Assembly: GCA_000697455.1 (NCBI GenBank)
Contig: JNET01031098.1
Location: 1 to 18,927, forward strand
Reading direction: 5' to 3'
DNA length: 18,927 nucleotides
From: Basidiobolus heterosporus B8920
Lineage: Eukaryota > Basidiobolomycota > Basidiobolomycetes > Basidiobolales > Basidiobolaceae
Position numbers and translations under genes: made by a program. Shown in pieces: positions 8,186 through 16,314 of this stretch (positions are counted from its first letter, which is position 1; each line of letters begins with the position of its first letter). The notes beneath the pieces were generated by a model. The model did no database searches. It was not told where the DNA came from and was given only the letters and a program-made list of their open reading frames with translations.

Positions 8186-11100
8186 TTAAGCCCAATCGCA
8201 AATGATTGCCCCATTCGTGGTTTTACATACAGTACCGACTGCGCAACGATTTCTGTATAACTTACCGGCTGCGCAAACTGTGAATTCTTGAGATACACCG
8301 GGTTCTACACAATGGTAGGTACCATCAACGCAGCCTACTTCAGTAGATTCAGGATGCTTATATACAGAAGTTGCGTTAATGGCAGATGTAACAGTAATGG
8401 TTCTGGGTGTACTGATGACGGTGACCGTTGCAGGAGTAACTGTGATGGTGATTGGGGGAGCAGTAACTGTGATAGGCAAAGTAACAGTGCTAGGAATACA
8501 AACAAGAGTTTCAACGGATGTTGCACTGATAGTGTTTGTTCCAGCTTCTGGAGCTATGAGAATTGAAGTTATAGCATGTGTATCAGTTACTACTGGCCCA
8601 ATCGTAACCGTAGACGTGTAGGGAATATAAGCGATCGATGACTCACGTGGTAAATCCTGTGTTACTGTTATAGTCTCAGGGAGAATGATAGGTAAGGTAG
8701 TTTCCAATACAGTAGTTTCGAAGATTACTGTAGGTTCACTGGTGTAAGCCACCTCACCAGTCTCATATACGGTGGCGGTTACGGTTTTCATAGCAGGCTC
8801 AAGGCTGTAGGTAACCTCGCCAGTCTCATACACAGTAGCGGTTACAGTCTCCATTGAGACATAGGAATCTCTATCAACCACAGTAGTATCATAATTTTCG
8901 ATTGTTCCCTGAGTAGCAGGGGTTATAGTCTTGGTCGCTTGAATAGCTGATCGGGTATCATATGACTCCACGGTCTTCAGAATGTCACCAATCTTGGTAA
9001 CTGTATATATTTCCTTATGAGCAGATGTCTGGAGAGGTGCAGTTGTAATTGAGACGTAGGAATCCCTATCTACCACAACAGTTTCGTATTTTTCAGTTGT
9101 CACTTGAGTTTCGTATTCTTCAGTTGTCACTTGATCAGCAGTGGATTGAATGCTCTTTCCTGTCTGATATACAGTGATCGTTACCGGCTTGGAAGGAATT
9201 TCAGTGGGCTTAATAGTCTCTGAAATAACATGGACTTTGGTGAGCGTATGTGTTTCTTTGTTATAAGATGTCTGGAAAGATGCAGTGGCTGGAGTGACAT
9301 CAGATACTTCACTAGATACGTAGACGGTAACCGTTTCAGGTTTCTTGGGTACTGGTGTAACGGTGATAGTTTGCGAAACATGCTTAACCGTCGTAATTGT
9401 ATGTGTAGGTGTATAGGTGTTGGTGACAGTGGAGGCTAAGGAGTCTGTATGTGTTTCAGTGCTACCATGTCTAACAGTTGCAGTAGTTTTTTCACCAGAT
9501 CTTGCGGAACCAGAGGCTTGATCGGAAAACTCTCTGGAGCCGGTTTCTACATTGGATTCTGTAACACTACCGGAGTAAACAGATCTAGTATCACTCCTTC
9601 TGGCTGTTATAATTGTTTCGTGCACGTTCCTTGTGCTATCAAAGTGAGGTGAGGTAATTGTATGCACCTCTTGCGACTCGTGTGCTCCTGTAGTACTGGA
9701 TATACTTTCCGGGTGAATAGCCCCTGTATTACTGTGCCAAATAGTTATAGTAGTTCTGTGCACACTCTGAGGTGTAGTTTCCTGGTGAATACTTTCGAAA
9801 CTAGAAGTGTCTTCCGAGTGACCCGATTTAGTGCCTATAGGCCCAACAGTGACAACATGAACAGATGAGGTTGATGTTGGTTTAGTGACTGTAATTTGAA
9901 TTATTTGAGTAGACGCCGTATCCAGTGTGTTGTGAACCTTCGGTCTAATGGTTACACTTTCTTGCACAATCTTTGACCCGGTATCTATGTGAGATTCTTT
10001 GGAACTGGAGGTAGCTTCAGAGTAGGTAGCCTTACTTTCGCTTTGCTGAGTAGTTATGATAGCAGTTTTACTACTCTCAGGTCTATAAGTCTCAACAGGT
10101 TTAAGTACTTGTGTTACACCAGTTTCCTCGTGGCTGTCCGAATGAGCTAGTTTAGTTACTCTATGTCTAACAGTAACGGTAGTTTTGTACACCTTTCTTG
10201 ATTCAGATACTACTTGACTTCCCGAGGAGCTAGAGAGAATGTCGGAATGCGTGGTTTCAGCAATTTCAGGTGTATGAGTCTCAGTGGACCTGTGCACCTG
10301 TGATGACTCAGTTTCCTTATGAGTCACAGTAGATTTATATTCTTCTGTTGACGTGGTTTCCTCATGAGATCCTTTAGAGCTGGCAGTATTGTCGGAATGA
10401 GTAATTTCGGGTCTGTAAGTCTCTGTAGATTTATATACTAGTGTGGATCCAGTTTTCGCGTGAGATTCTAGATTGCTGGCAGTGTTATCAGTAGAAGCAG
10501 ACTTGGTTCCACTACGTCCAACAGTTATAGTGGTTTTATGCGCTGCTTGCGACTCAGATATTGCTTGACTTCCTACAGAGCTAGAGAGAATATCGGTGTG
10601 AGAAGTTTCAACACTGGCGGATTTATGAGTCTCAGTAGACTTGTGCGTTTGTGTTGACTCAGTTTCCTGCCTAGATTCTTTGGCACTGGCAGTACTGTAA
10701 ATAGAAGCAGGCTTTACTCCACTATGTCTAGCAGTTACACTGGTTTTGTGCGCTGTTTGTGACTCAGGTACTACTTGACTTCCAAAGGAGCTGGAGAGAA
10801 TATCTATGTGAGTGGTTTCAGCACTTTCGGGTCTATGAGTCCCAGTGGGCTTATGTACTTGTGTTGACTCAGTTTCCTTGTGAGATTCTTGAGTATTAGT
10901 CGTATTATCCAAATGAGTAGTCTCAGGTCTATGAGTCTCAACTGATTTGAGTTCTTGCGTTGACCCAGTTTCCTTGCGAGATTCTTTAGTATTTGCGGTA
11001 TTCTCAGAATGTGTGGTCACAGGCCCCCGAATCTCACTAGACTTATGTACTAGAGTTGACCAAGTTTCCTCACGAGATTTTTTGGAGCTAGCAGTATTAT

Positions 11101-14100
11101 CTGAGCGAGCAGTCTCAGGTGTATGAGTCTCAGCAGATCTATGTCCTTGTGTTGATCCAGCTTTCTTGTAAGATTCTTTAGTAGTAACGGCACTCTGGTA
11201 ATGAGCAGTCTCAGTAGTCTCTGGTCTTTGAGACTCACTAGATTTACGTACCAAAGTTGACCCAGTTGCCTTACGAGATTCTTTGGAGCTAGCAGTGTTG
11301 TCGGAGTAAGTAGTCTCGGCAGTATCGGATTTATGAGTCTCGGTGGACTTATGTACTAACGTTAGCCCAGATTCCTGCTTGGAAACCTTGGCGCTGGCAG
11401 TGCTGTCTGTAGCAGCAGACTTGGTTCCACTACGTCTAATAGTTATGGTAGTTTTGTGTGCTGCTTGCGACTCAGATGTTACTTGACTTCTTACCGAGCT
11501 AGAGAGAATATCGGTGTGAGAAGTTTCAACACTGGCGGATTTATGAGTCTCAGTAGACTTATATTCTAGTGTTGACCCAGTTCCCTCACGAGATTCTTTG
11601 GAACTAGTAGTACTGTCGGAGTGAATAGTCTCAGTAGATTCATGTGCTTCTGTTGACTCAGTTCCCTGCTGAGATTCCTGAGTACCATAAGTGTTGTCGG
11701 AATGAGTTTTCTCAGGTCTATGAGTCTCACTAGATTTATACACTAGAGTTGATCCAGTTTCCTGGCGAGATTCTTTGGAACTACCGACGCTATCAGAATG
11801 AGCTGGCTTAGTTACACTACGTCCAACAATTATGGTAGTTTTGTCTGCTCTTCGTGATGCAGATACTACTTGACTTCCCGAGGAAATAGAGCGGATGGCA
11901 GAATGTGCAGTTTCAGTAGTTTCAGCACTTTCGGGTATATGAGTCTCAGTGGGCTTATGTGTCAGAGTTGGCCCAGCTTTCTCGCGAGATTCCTTAGGAC
12001 TAGCGGTGTTCTCGGAATGAGCCGGTTTAGCTGCACTATGTCCAACAGTTATGGTAGTTTTGTGCGCCACTTGAGACTCAGATGCTGCATGACGTCTCAA
12101 GGAACTAGAGAGAATGCCAGAGCGTACAGTTTTGATACTTTCGGGCTTATATGTCTCAGTAGGCTTGTGTATTTGTGTTGACCCAGTTTCCTCACGAGAT
12201 TCTTTGGTACTGGATGTATTGTCGGTAGAAACAGACTTTGCTCCACTACGTTTAATAGTTACGGTAGTTTTGTGCGCTGTTTGTGATTCAGATATTACTT
12301 GACTTCCTAGTGAACTGGAGTGAGTGGTAGAGTGTACAGTTTCAGCACTATTGGGTCTATGAGTCTCAGCAGACGTATGTACTGGTGATGACATAGTTTC
12401 CTCATGAGAATCTTTGGTACTGGCGGTATTGTCGGTAGAAACAGGCTTTGTTCCACTGCGTCTAATAGTTACGGTAGTTTTGTGCACTATCTGCGATCCA
12501 GATGCTACCTGACCTTTTGATGAACTAGATTGGATGACAGAATGTTCAATCTCAGTACTTGCGGGTCTATGTGTCTCAATAGACTTGTGTGCTTGTGTTG
12601 GCCCAGTTTCCTCATGAGATTCTTTTGAGCTACTAGTATTATCAGTATCAGTACGTTTAGTTCCACTATGTGTAACAGTTATGGTAGTCCTATATGCCTT
12701 TTGAGACTCGGATGTTACATGGCTTCTTGACGAACCAGAGGAAATATCAGAGTGAATAGGTCTATGAGTCTCAGCAGATTCATGTGCTGGTGTTGACCTA
12801 ATTTCCTCACGAGATTCAGTAGAACTGGCTGTATTATCGGAACGAGCAGGTTTAGTTCCACTATGTCTAACAGTTACTGTAGTCTTGTACGCTTTGTGCG
12901 ATTCAGACGTTATATGGCTTCTGGAGGAACCAGAGGCGATATTGGAGTGAACAGGTCCATGAGTTTTAGTAGACTGGTGTGCTTTTGTTAACCCAGTTTC
13001 CTTGTAAGACTCTTCGGAACTACCGTTGTCCGAATGAGCTGATTTAATTTTGCTATGTCTAACGGTTATGGTGGTCTTGGGAGTTTGCTGCGACTCAGTG
13101 ACTACATGTCTTCCTGAGGAACTGGAAGACATATCAGCGCGCTCTGATTCAGTCCTTTCGGGTATGTGCGTCTCAACAGATTTGTGTGCTTTCGTTGGCA
13201 CGGTGTTCTCTGATTCGGTAGGCTTAGTTCCATTATGTCTAACCGTTATGGTAGTTTTATGGACCTTTCGCGATTCAGTGACTACATGTCGGCCTGTGGA
13301 ACTAGAAGTGATGTCAAAGTGCACAGATTTGGAACTCTCGAATTGAAGGGTCTCGGCAGATTTATGTACTAGTGATGTCCCAGTTTCCTTGTGAGATTCT
13401 TTAGTACTGGCAGTATTCTCTGAATGTGTGGTCTCACTAGCCTCAGATCTATGAGTCCCAACAGATTTATGCTCTTGGGTTGATCCAGTTTCTTTGTGGG
13501 ACTCTTTGGGGCTAACGAAATCTGTACTCCTGTGTTCATAGGTCACAGCAGATTTATGCTTTTGTGTTGTTTGAGTTTCCTCATGAGATTCTTTAGTACT
13601 AGTAGTGATCTCTGAATGAGTAGTCTCGGTTTTCTCAGGCCGATGAGTCTCAGAAGATTTGTATTCTTGAGTTTTCCCTGTTTCCTTGTGAGATTCCTTA
13701 GTACTAGACGTGTTTTCTGAGTGACCAGTCTCGGTATTCTCAGCCCGATGAGTCTCAGAAGATTTGTGCTCTTGAGTTGTCCCTGTTTCCTTGTGAGATT
13801 CTTTAGCGCCACTGGTGTTCTCTGAATGGGTAGTCTCGGTATTCTCTGGTCGATGAGTCTCAGAAGATTTGTGCTCTTGAGTTGTCCCTGTTTCCTTGTG
13901 AGATTTTTTAGTGCTAGTGGTATTCTCTAAATGAGTAGTCTCTGTATTTTCAGGTTTACGAGTCTCAGATGATTTCTGCTCTTGAGTTGTCCCCGTTTCC
14001 TTAGGAGTTTCTTGAGTACTAGTGGTGTTTTCTGAGTGACCAGTGTCGGTATTCTCAGATCGATGAGCCTCAAAAGATTTGTGTTCTTGGGTTGACACTG

Positions 14101-16033
14101 TTTCCTTCCGAGATTCTTTAGTGCTAGCAGTGTTTTCTGTGTGATCAGTCTCGGTAGATTTATGTGCTTGTGCCGAACCAGAAGTGCCGCTCGATTTGCC
14201 AGAGTTATGGTCAGAGCCTGAAGTACCACTCGATTTACCAGAGTCGTGGCCAGAGCCTGAAGTACCACTCGATTTACCAGAGTCGTGGTCAGAACCTGAC
14301 GTACCACTCGATTTACCAGAATTATGGTTAGAGCCTGAAGTACCACTCGATTTACCAGAGCCGTGGTCGGAGCCTGAAGTACCACTCGATTTACCAGAAT
14401 TATGGTTAGAGCCTGAAGTACCACTCGATTTACCAGAATCATGGTCAGACCCAGAAGCTCCAGTAGGCTTAGCAGATTTGTGGTCGGATCCTGAGGATTT
14501 ACCAGAGTTGTCATGGGATCCAGGTGAAACATGCGATTTACCCGAATTGTGACTGGAACCTGAGGCGCTACTAGTTTTACCAGAACTAGTAGGAATGCTT
14601 GATTTACTTGAGTCATGATCAGAACTTGGGGTGCCGTTAGATCTACTGTTATCATGATCGGAATCTGACGTTCCAGTAGGTTTACCAGAATCATGGTTTG
14701 AGCCAGAAGTCTCGCTAGATTTGCCAGAATTGTCATGGGATTTAGGTGAGATATTCGATTTACCAGAGTCGTAATTGGTGCCTGAAGTGCCATTACGTTT
14801 ACTAGAGTTGTCGTGGGATCCAGTAGGGCTGCTAGATTTACCTGCTTCATGGCCAGAAATTGGTTTAGTAGCGTTTGTGAGCTTGTGAGACTCACTTGGT
14901 TTATGAGACTCAACCGATTTGTCGGTTTTAGTAGACATGTGAGGTCCTTCGGACTTATCAGACTCCGTTGATAAGTGAGATTCAACTGGCTTATGTGGTT
15001 CTGTTGGCTTGGTAGATTTCACTGGTTTGTCGGAATGCAGGGAATTGTGAGGTTCTTCAGACTTATGAGGCTCTGTTGATTTTGGAGACCCAGCCGGGTG
15101 ATGAGATTCCGTTGTCTTGTGAGACTTCGCCGGTATGTCAGACTTCAGGGAGCTGTGAGGTTCTTCGGGCTTATGTGACTCAACTGGCTTATGAGGTTCT
15201 GTCGGTTTGGGAGACTTGGCCTGTTTGTGGGATTCCTTTGGCTTGGGAGACTCGGCCGGTTTACGAGGTTCCGTTGGTTTGGGAGGCTCCACAGGTTTGT
15301 TAGTCTCAGGAGGGTTGTGAGGTTCTTCAGGCTTATGGGGCTCTGTTGGAGCGTGAGACTCAGCCGGTGCATGAGCCTCTGTTGGTGTATAATGCTGTAC
15401 TGATGTTCTAGTCTCTAATGGCTTGATAGAATCAACGGGTCTCGAATGTACAATTCTTTGAATAGTCCGTAGTTTTTCAGCAGTTCGTATTCTTTCACCA
15501 GTCTTAGTTAGTTCGTGTTCAACTGTAGCCTCTCGTTTGATCGTCTCTAAGACTTTACGAACTATTTCGCTTCTTTCAACTACCTTATGCCCGATAGTTA
15601 GTTTACGGACGATTGTTTCTAAAATGGCATTGGTTGCCTTTGATTCTTGTTCACGTGTTGCTGTAAACTTTTTAGTAAAAAAGTGCCTTACGGTAGACCT
15701 GATGGTTACTGCGGGGCCATAGTGTGTATACACCCTTTCTCCTCTCGCCAGGTCGTTGTTCTCGTATGACTCAGAGATAGCTTCCCTTTTTGCGAAATTT
15801 AGCCCCGAGGCATGATTGGTAACAGGCAATGGGATGGTATTTGTAGCATAAACTGATAGAACATCTGAATGCGAAGCAGTAACACGCAAATTAGTTTGAG
15901 CTCGAGTATCTATGTTAGTATTGACAGGCTTTGCAAATTCTATTTCTTCTTGAGGTATTGATTGCTGCTGTGGATAAGCATTAATCAATACTATGGCATT
16001 AATGCCAAAAATAATATTGATTGCTAAGCGCAT
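8186..16033 (-). CDS. Giant secreted Ser/Thr/Pro-rich repeat protein with C-terminal CBM19-like module
   Basis: Single open frame of 2615 residues. The frame stays open two codons upstream to a TTG at 16039, but the ATG at 16033 gives MRLAINI, matching the paralog, and sits 38 nt from a TATA box, so I chose it. Order: signal peptide 1-19 (cleavage before YPQ); a basic, probably helical segment about 111-200 with Lys-Arg-Glu-Ala sites at 82-85 and 166-169; Pro-rich hexapeptides 216-385; Gly/Ser/His/Lys repeats about 395-620; 35-residue repeats about 628-835; an array of HKTTITV-type units about 925-2185; a beta-type stalk about 2198-2508; a Thr/Val linker; and a six-cysteine CBM19-like module 2568-2615 with spacing 6-11-9-5-8. 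No GPI tail, transmembrane segment or enzyme domain is visible. It is likely a chitin-bound mucin-like surface or wall protein (inference), paralogous to the downstream 2004-residue gene. Confidence 0.9.
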   Translation of the reverse strand: MRLAINIIFGINAIVLINAYPQQQSIPQEEIEFAKPVNTNIDTRAQTNLRVTASHSDVLSVYATNTIPLPVTNHASGLNFAKREAISESYENNDLARGERVYTHYGPAVTIRSTVRHFFTKKFTATREQESKATNAILETIVRKLTIGHKVVERSEIVRKVLETIKREATVEHELTKTGERIRTAEKLRTIQRIVHSRPVDSIKPLETRTSVQHYTPTEAHAPAESHAPTEPHKPEEPHNPPETNKPVEPPKPTEPRKPAESPKPKESHKQAKSPKPTEPHKPVESHKPEEPHSSLKSDIPAKSHKTTESHHPAGSPKSTEPHKSEEPHNSLHSDKPVKSTKPTEPHKPVESHLSTESDKSEGPHMSTKTDKSVESHKPSESHKLTNATKPISGHEAGKSSSPTGSHDNSSKRNGTSGTNYDSGKSNISPKSHDNSGKSSETSGSNHDSGKPTGTSDSDHDNSRSNGTPSSDHDSSKSSIPTSSGKTSSASGSSHNSGKSHVSPGSHDNSGKSSGSDHKSAKPTGASGSDHDSGKSSGTSGSNHNSGKSSGTSGSDHGSGKSSGTSGSNHNSGKSSGTSGSDHDSGKSSGTSGSGHDSGKSSGTSGSDHNSGKSSGTSGSAQAHKSTETDHTENTASTKESRKETVSTQEHKSFEAHRSENTDTGHSENTTSTQETPKETGTTQEQKSSETRKPENTETTHLENTTSTKKSHKETGTTQEHKSSETHRPENTETTHSENTSGAKESHKETGTTQEHKSSETHRAENTETGHSENTSSTKESHKETGKTQEYKSSETHRPEKTETTHSEITTSTKESHEETQTTQKHKSAVTYEHRSTDFVSPKESHKETGSTQEHKSVGTHRSEASETTHSENTASTKESHKETGTSLVHKSAETLQFESSKSVHFDITSSSTGRHVVTESRKVHKTTITVRHNGTKPTESENTVPTKAHKSVETHIPERTESERADMSSSSSGRHVVTESQQTPKTTITVRHSKIKSAHSDNGSSEESYKETGLTKAHQSTKTHGPVHSNIASGSSRSHITSESHKAYKTTVTVRHSGTKPARSDNTASSTESREEIRSTPAHESAETHRPIHSDISSGSSRSHVTSESQKAYRTTITVTHSGTKRTDTDNTSSSKESHEETGPTQAHKSIETHRPASTEIEHSVIQSSSSKGQVASGSQIVHKTTVTIRRSGTKPVSTDNTASTKDSHEETMSSPVHTSAETHRPNSAETVHSTTHSSSLGSQVISESQTAHKTTVTIKRSGAKSVSTDNTSSTKESREETGSTQIHKPTETYKPESIKTVRSGILSSSLRRHAASESQVAHKTTITVGHSAAKPAHSENTASPKESREKAGPTLTHKPTETHIPESAETTETAHSAIRSISSGSQVVSASRRADKTTIIVGRSVTKPAHSDSVGSSKESRQETGSTLVYKSSETHRPEKTHSDNTYGTQESQQGTESTEAHESTETIHSDSTTSSKESREGTGSTLEYKSTETHKSASVETSHTDILSSSVRSQVTSESQAAHKTTITIRRSGTKSAATDSTASAKVSKQESGLTLVHKSTETHKSDTAETTYSDNTASSKESRKATGSTLVRKSSESQRPETTETAHYQSAVTTKESYKKAGSTQGHRSAETHTPETARSDNTASSKKSREETWSTLVHKSSEIRGPVTTHSENTANTKESRKETGSTQELKSVETHRPETTHLDNTTNTQESHKETESTQVHKPTGTHRPESAETTHIDILSSSFGSQVVPESQTAHKTSVTARHSGVKPASIYSTASAKESRQETESTQTHKSTETHKSASVETSHTDILSSSVGSQAISESQAAHKTTITVGRSGTKSASTDNTASNLESHAKTGSTLVYKSTETYRPEITHSDNTASSKGSHEETTSTEEYKSTVTHKETESSQVHRSTETHTPEIAETTHSDILSSSSGSQVVSESRKVYKTTVTVRHRVTKLAHSDSHEETGVTQVLKPVETYRPESSKTAIITTQQSESKATYSEATSSSKESHIDTGSKIVQESVTIRPKVHNTLDTASTQIIQITVTKPTSTSSVHVVTVGPIGTKSGHSEDTSSFESIHQETTPQSVHRTTITIWHSNTGAIHPESISSTTGAHESQEVHTITSPHFDSTRNVHETIITARRSDTRSVYSGSVTESNVETGSREFSDQASGSARSGEKTTATVRHGSTETHTDSLASTVTNTYTPTHTITTVKHVSQTITVTPVPKKPETVTVYVSSEVSDVTPATASFQTSYNKETHTLTKVHVISETIKPTEIPSKPVTITVYQTGKSIQSTADQVTTEEYETQVTTEKYETVVVDRDSYVSITTAPLQTSAHKEIYTVTKIGDILKTVESYDTRSAIQATKTITPATQGTIENYDTTVVDRDSYVSMETVTATVYETGEVTYSLEPAMKTVTATVYETGEVAYTSEPTVIFETTVLETTLPIILPETITVTQDLPRESSIAYIPYTSTVTIGPVVTDTHAITSILIAPEAGTNTISATSVETLVCIPSTVTLPITVTAPPITITVTPATVTVISTPRTITVTSAINATSVYKHPESTEVGCVDGTYHCVEPGVSQEFTVCAAGKLYRNRCAVGTVCKTTNGAIICDWA
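8189..8332 (-). other. C-terminal CBM19-like chitin-binding module (second gene)
   Basis: Encodes residues 2568-2615, starting CVDGTYHC and ending CDWA. Cysteine spacing is 6-11-9-5-8, identical to the paralog, with SQEFTVC and AVGTVC motifs. It is the only cysteine-rich part of this protein. Assignment to CBM19 rests on the cysteine pattern and the GTVC motif. Confidence 0.75.
8372..8500 (-). other. Thr/Val/Ile beta-prone linker with lone cysteine (second gene)
   Basis: Residues about 2512-2555 begin CIPSTVTLP and continue with alternating Thr/Val/Ile, for example PPITITVTPATVTVI. The single cysteine 2512 lies 56 residues before the terminal module. It corresponds to Cys1906 of the paralog. 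Confidence 0.7.
8510..9440 (-). repeat. Beta-type stalk with short degenerate repeats (second gene)
   Basis: Residues about 2198-2508 contain paired repeats: TVTATVYETGEV twice (about 8730-8860), VVDRDSYVS twice, and units of the form THTLTKVHVISETIKP followed by KPVTITVYQTG. Alternating Thr/Val/Tyr suggests beta-strands. The His-Lys and serine arrays stop before this region. Confidence 0.6.
9450..13270 (-). repeat. Fifteen-copy HKTTITV unit array, about 180-219 bp period
   Basis: The core HKTT(I/V)T(V/I) occurs fifteen times, with plus-strand anchors at 13251, 13071, 12879, 12684, 12474, 12264, 12054, 11835, 11448, 10740, 10530, 10179, 9750, 9612 and 9483. All spacings are multiples of three; 210 bp occurs four times. 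Units also contain a Ser-rich LSSSSGSQV segment and a SKESREETGSTLVHKSTETHRP-like segment. Wider gaps (351-708 bp) hold extra copies of the latter. The last three copies are degenerate. Confidence 0.8.
13540..14165 (-). repeat. Six-copy 105-bp repeat (35-residue unit)
   Basis: The same sequence landmark in the THKE/TTQEHKSSETHRPENTE unit recurs at 13566, 13671, 13776, 13881, 13986 and 14091, exactly 105 bp apart each time. The units are closely similar at DNA level. A related unit at 13479 is offset by 87 bp. The encoded segment is rich in Thr, Ser, Glu, His and Lys. Confidence 0.9.
14178..14489 (-). repeat. Eight-copy 39-bp minisatellite (GTSGSDHDSGKSS)
   Basis: Units start at 14178, 14217, 14256, 14295, 14334, 14373, 14412 and 14451, exactly 39 bp apart. 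Each codes for a 13-residue unit near GTSGSDHDSGKSS. SNHNS and SD/GH variants partly alternate, giving a 78-bp higher-order pattern. More degenerate copies continue to about 14850. Confidence 0.92.
14490..14850 (-). repeat. Degenerate continuation of the 13-residue Gly/Ser repeat
   Basis: Residues about 395-514 hold diverged copies of the Ser-Gly-Lys-Ser unit, such as SHDNSGKSSETSGSNHDSGK, with insertions and lost periodicity. Divergence is greater than in 14178-14489, so this looks like the older edge of the array. Confidence 0.7.
14878..15388 (-). repeat. Pro-rich hexapeptide array (second gene)
   Basis: Residues about 216-385 repeat a six-residue unit near KPTEPH/KPVESH, for example PTEPHKPEEPHNPPETNKP. 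Pro every third residue and Lys every sixth suggest an extended, disordered stalk. The SHK/PHK theme resembles the His-Lys array of the paralog, with Pro added. Confidence 0.8.
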
Positions 16034-16070
16034 TGCCAAATTGATGAGGTTGGAAATTATTCTACATCGA

Positions 16071-16078
16071 TATTTATA
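16071..16078 (-). promoter_or_regulatory. TATA box of the second gene
   Basis: The minus strand reads TATAAATA, a full TATAWAWR match, 38 nt upstream of the ATG at 16033. The placement resembles that of the paralog and argues for the ATG rather than the upstream TTG as the start. The 5' leader would be very short. Confidence 0.55.
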
Positions 16079-16294
16079 TTGATTTGAATTGAACTCTGGT
16101 GGTGAAGTCTACTTCGTATTTTTATTTGCTTAGTAGATATGCTAAATATATCACCGGATTTTACCCAATACCACTTCAAGGAAGCCGGACTTCTTGCACT
16201 AATCTCATTATACTTCTAACGTTGATTTGCATGCACCCCATCGTTATGAATAGCATTGATCGAATAGTATCTTTTCTGTTATCGTCCTCCAGGG

Positions 16295-16314
16295 ATAGAA
16301 TAGAATAGAATAGA
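16295..16314. repeat. (ATAGA)4 microsatellite
   Basis: Four perfect ATAGA units about 260 bp upstream of the second gene. It is a simple sequence repeat with no evident function. Confidence 0.8.

Noticed and set aside
13540-14489. Regular repeats resembling a CRISPR or satellite array
   Set aside because: All periods are multiples of three, lie within one open frame and have no unique spacers. They are coding tandem repeats.
14184-14552. Plus-strand frame with regular LPESWSEPEVPLD repeats
   Set aside because: It looks like a repeat protein but is the antisense of the 39-bp minisatellite. It has no features outside the repeat.
13927-14985. 352-codon alternative minus-strand frame across the Gly/Ser repeats
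   Set aside because: It mirrors the 39-bp and neighbouring repeats in a shifted frame. The main frame alone links to the signal peptide and cysteine module.
16034-16039. TTG start two codons upstream of the second gene's ATG
   Set aside because: A fungal nuclear gene is expected to start at ATG. The ATG at 16033 gives MRLAINI, aligned with the paralog, and the signal peptide then has the same 19-residue length.
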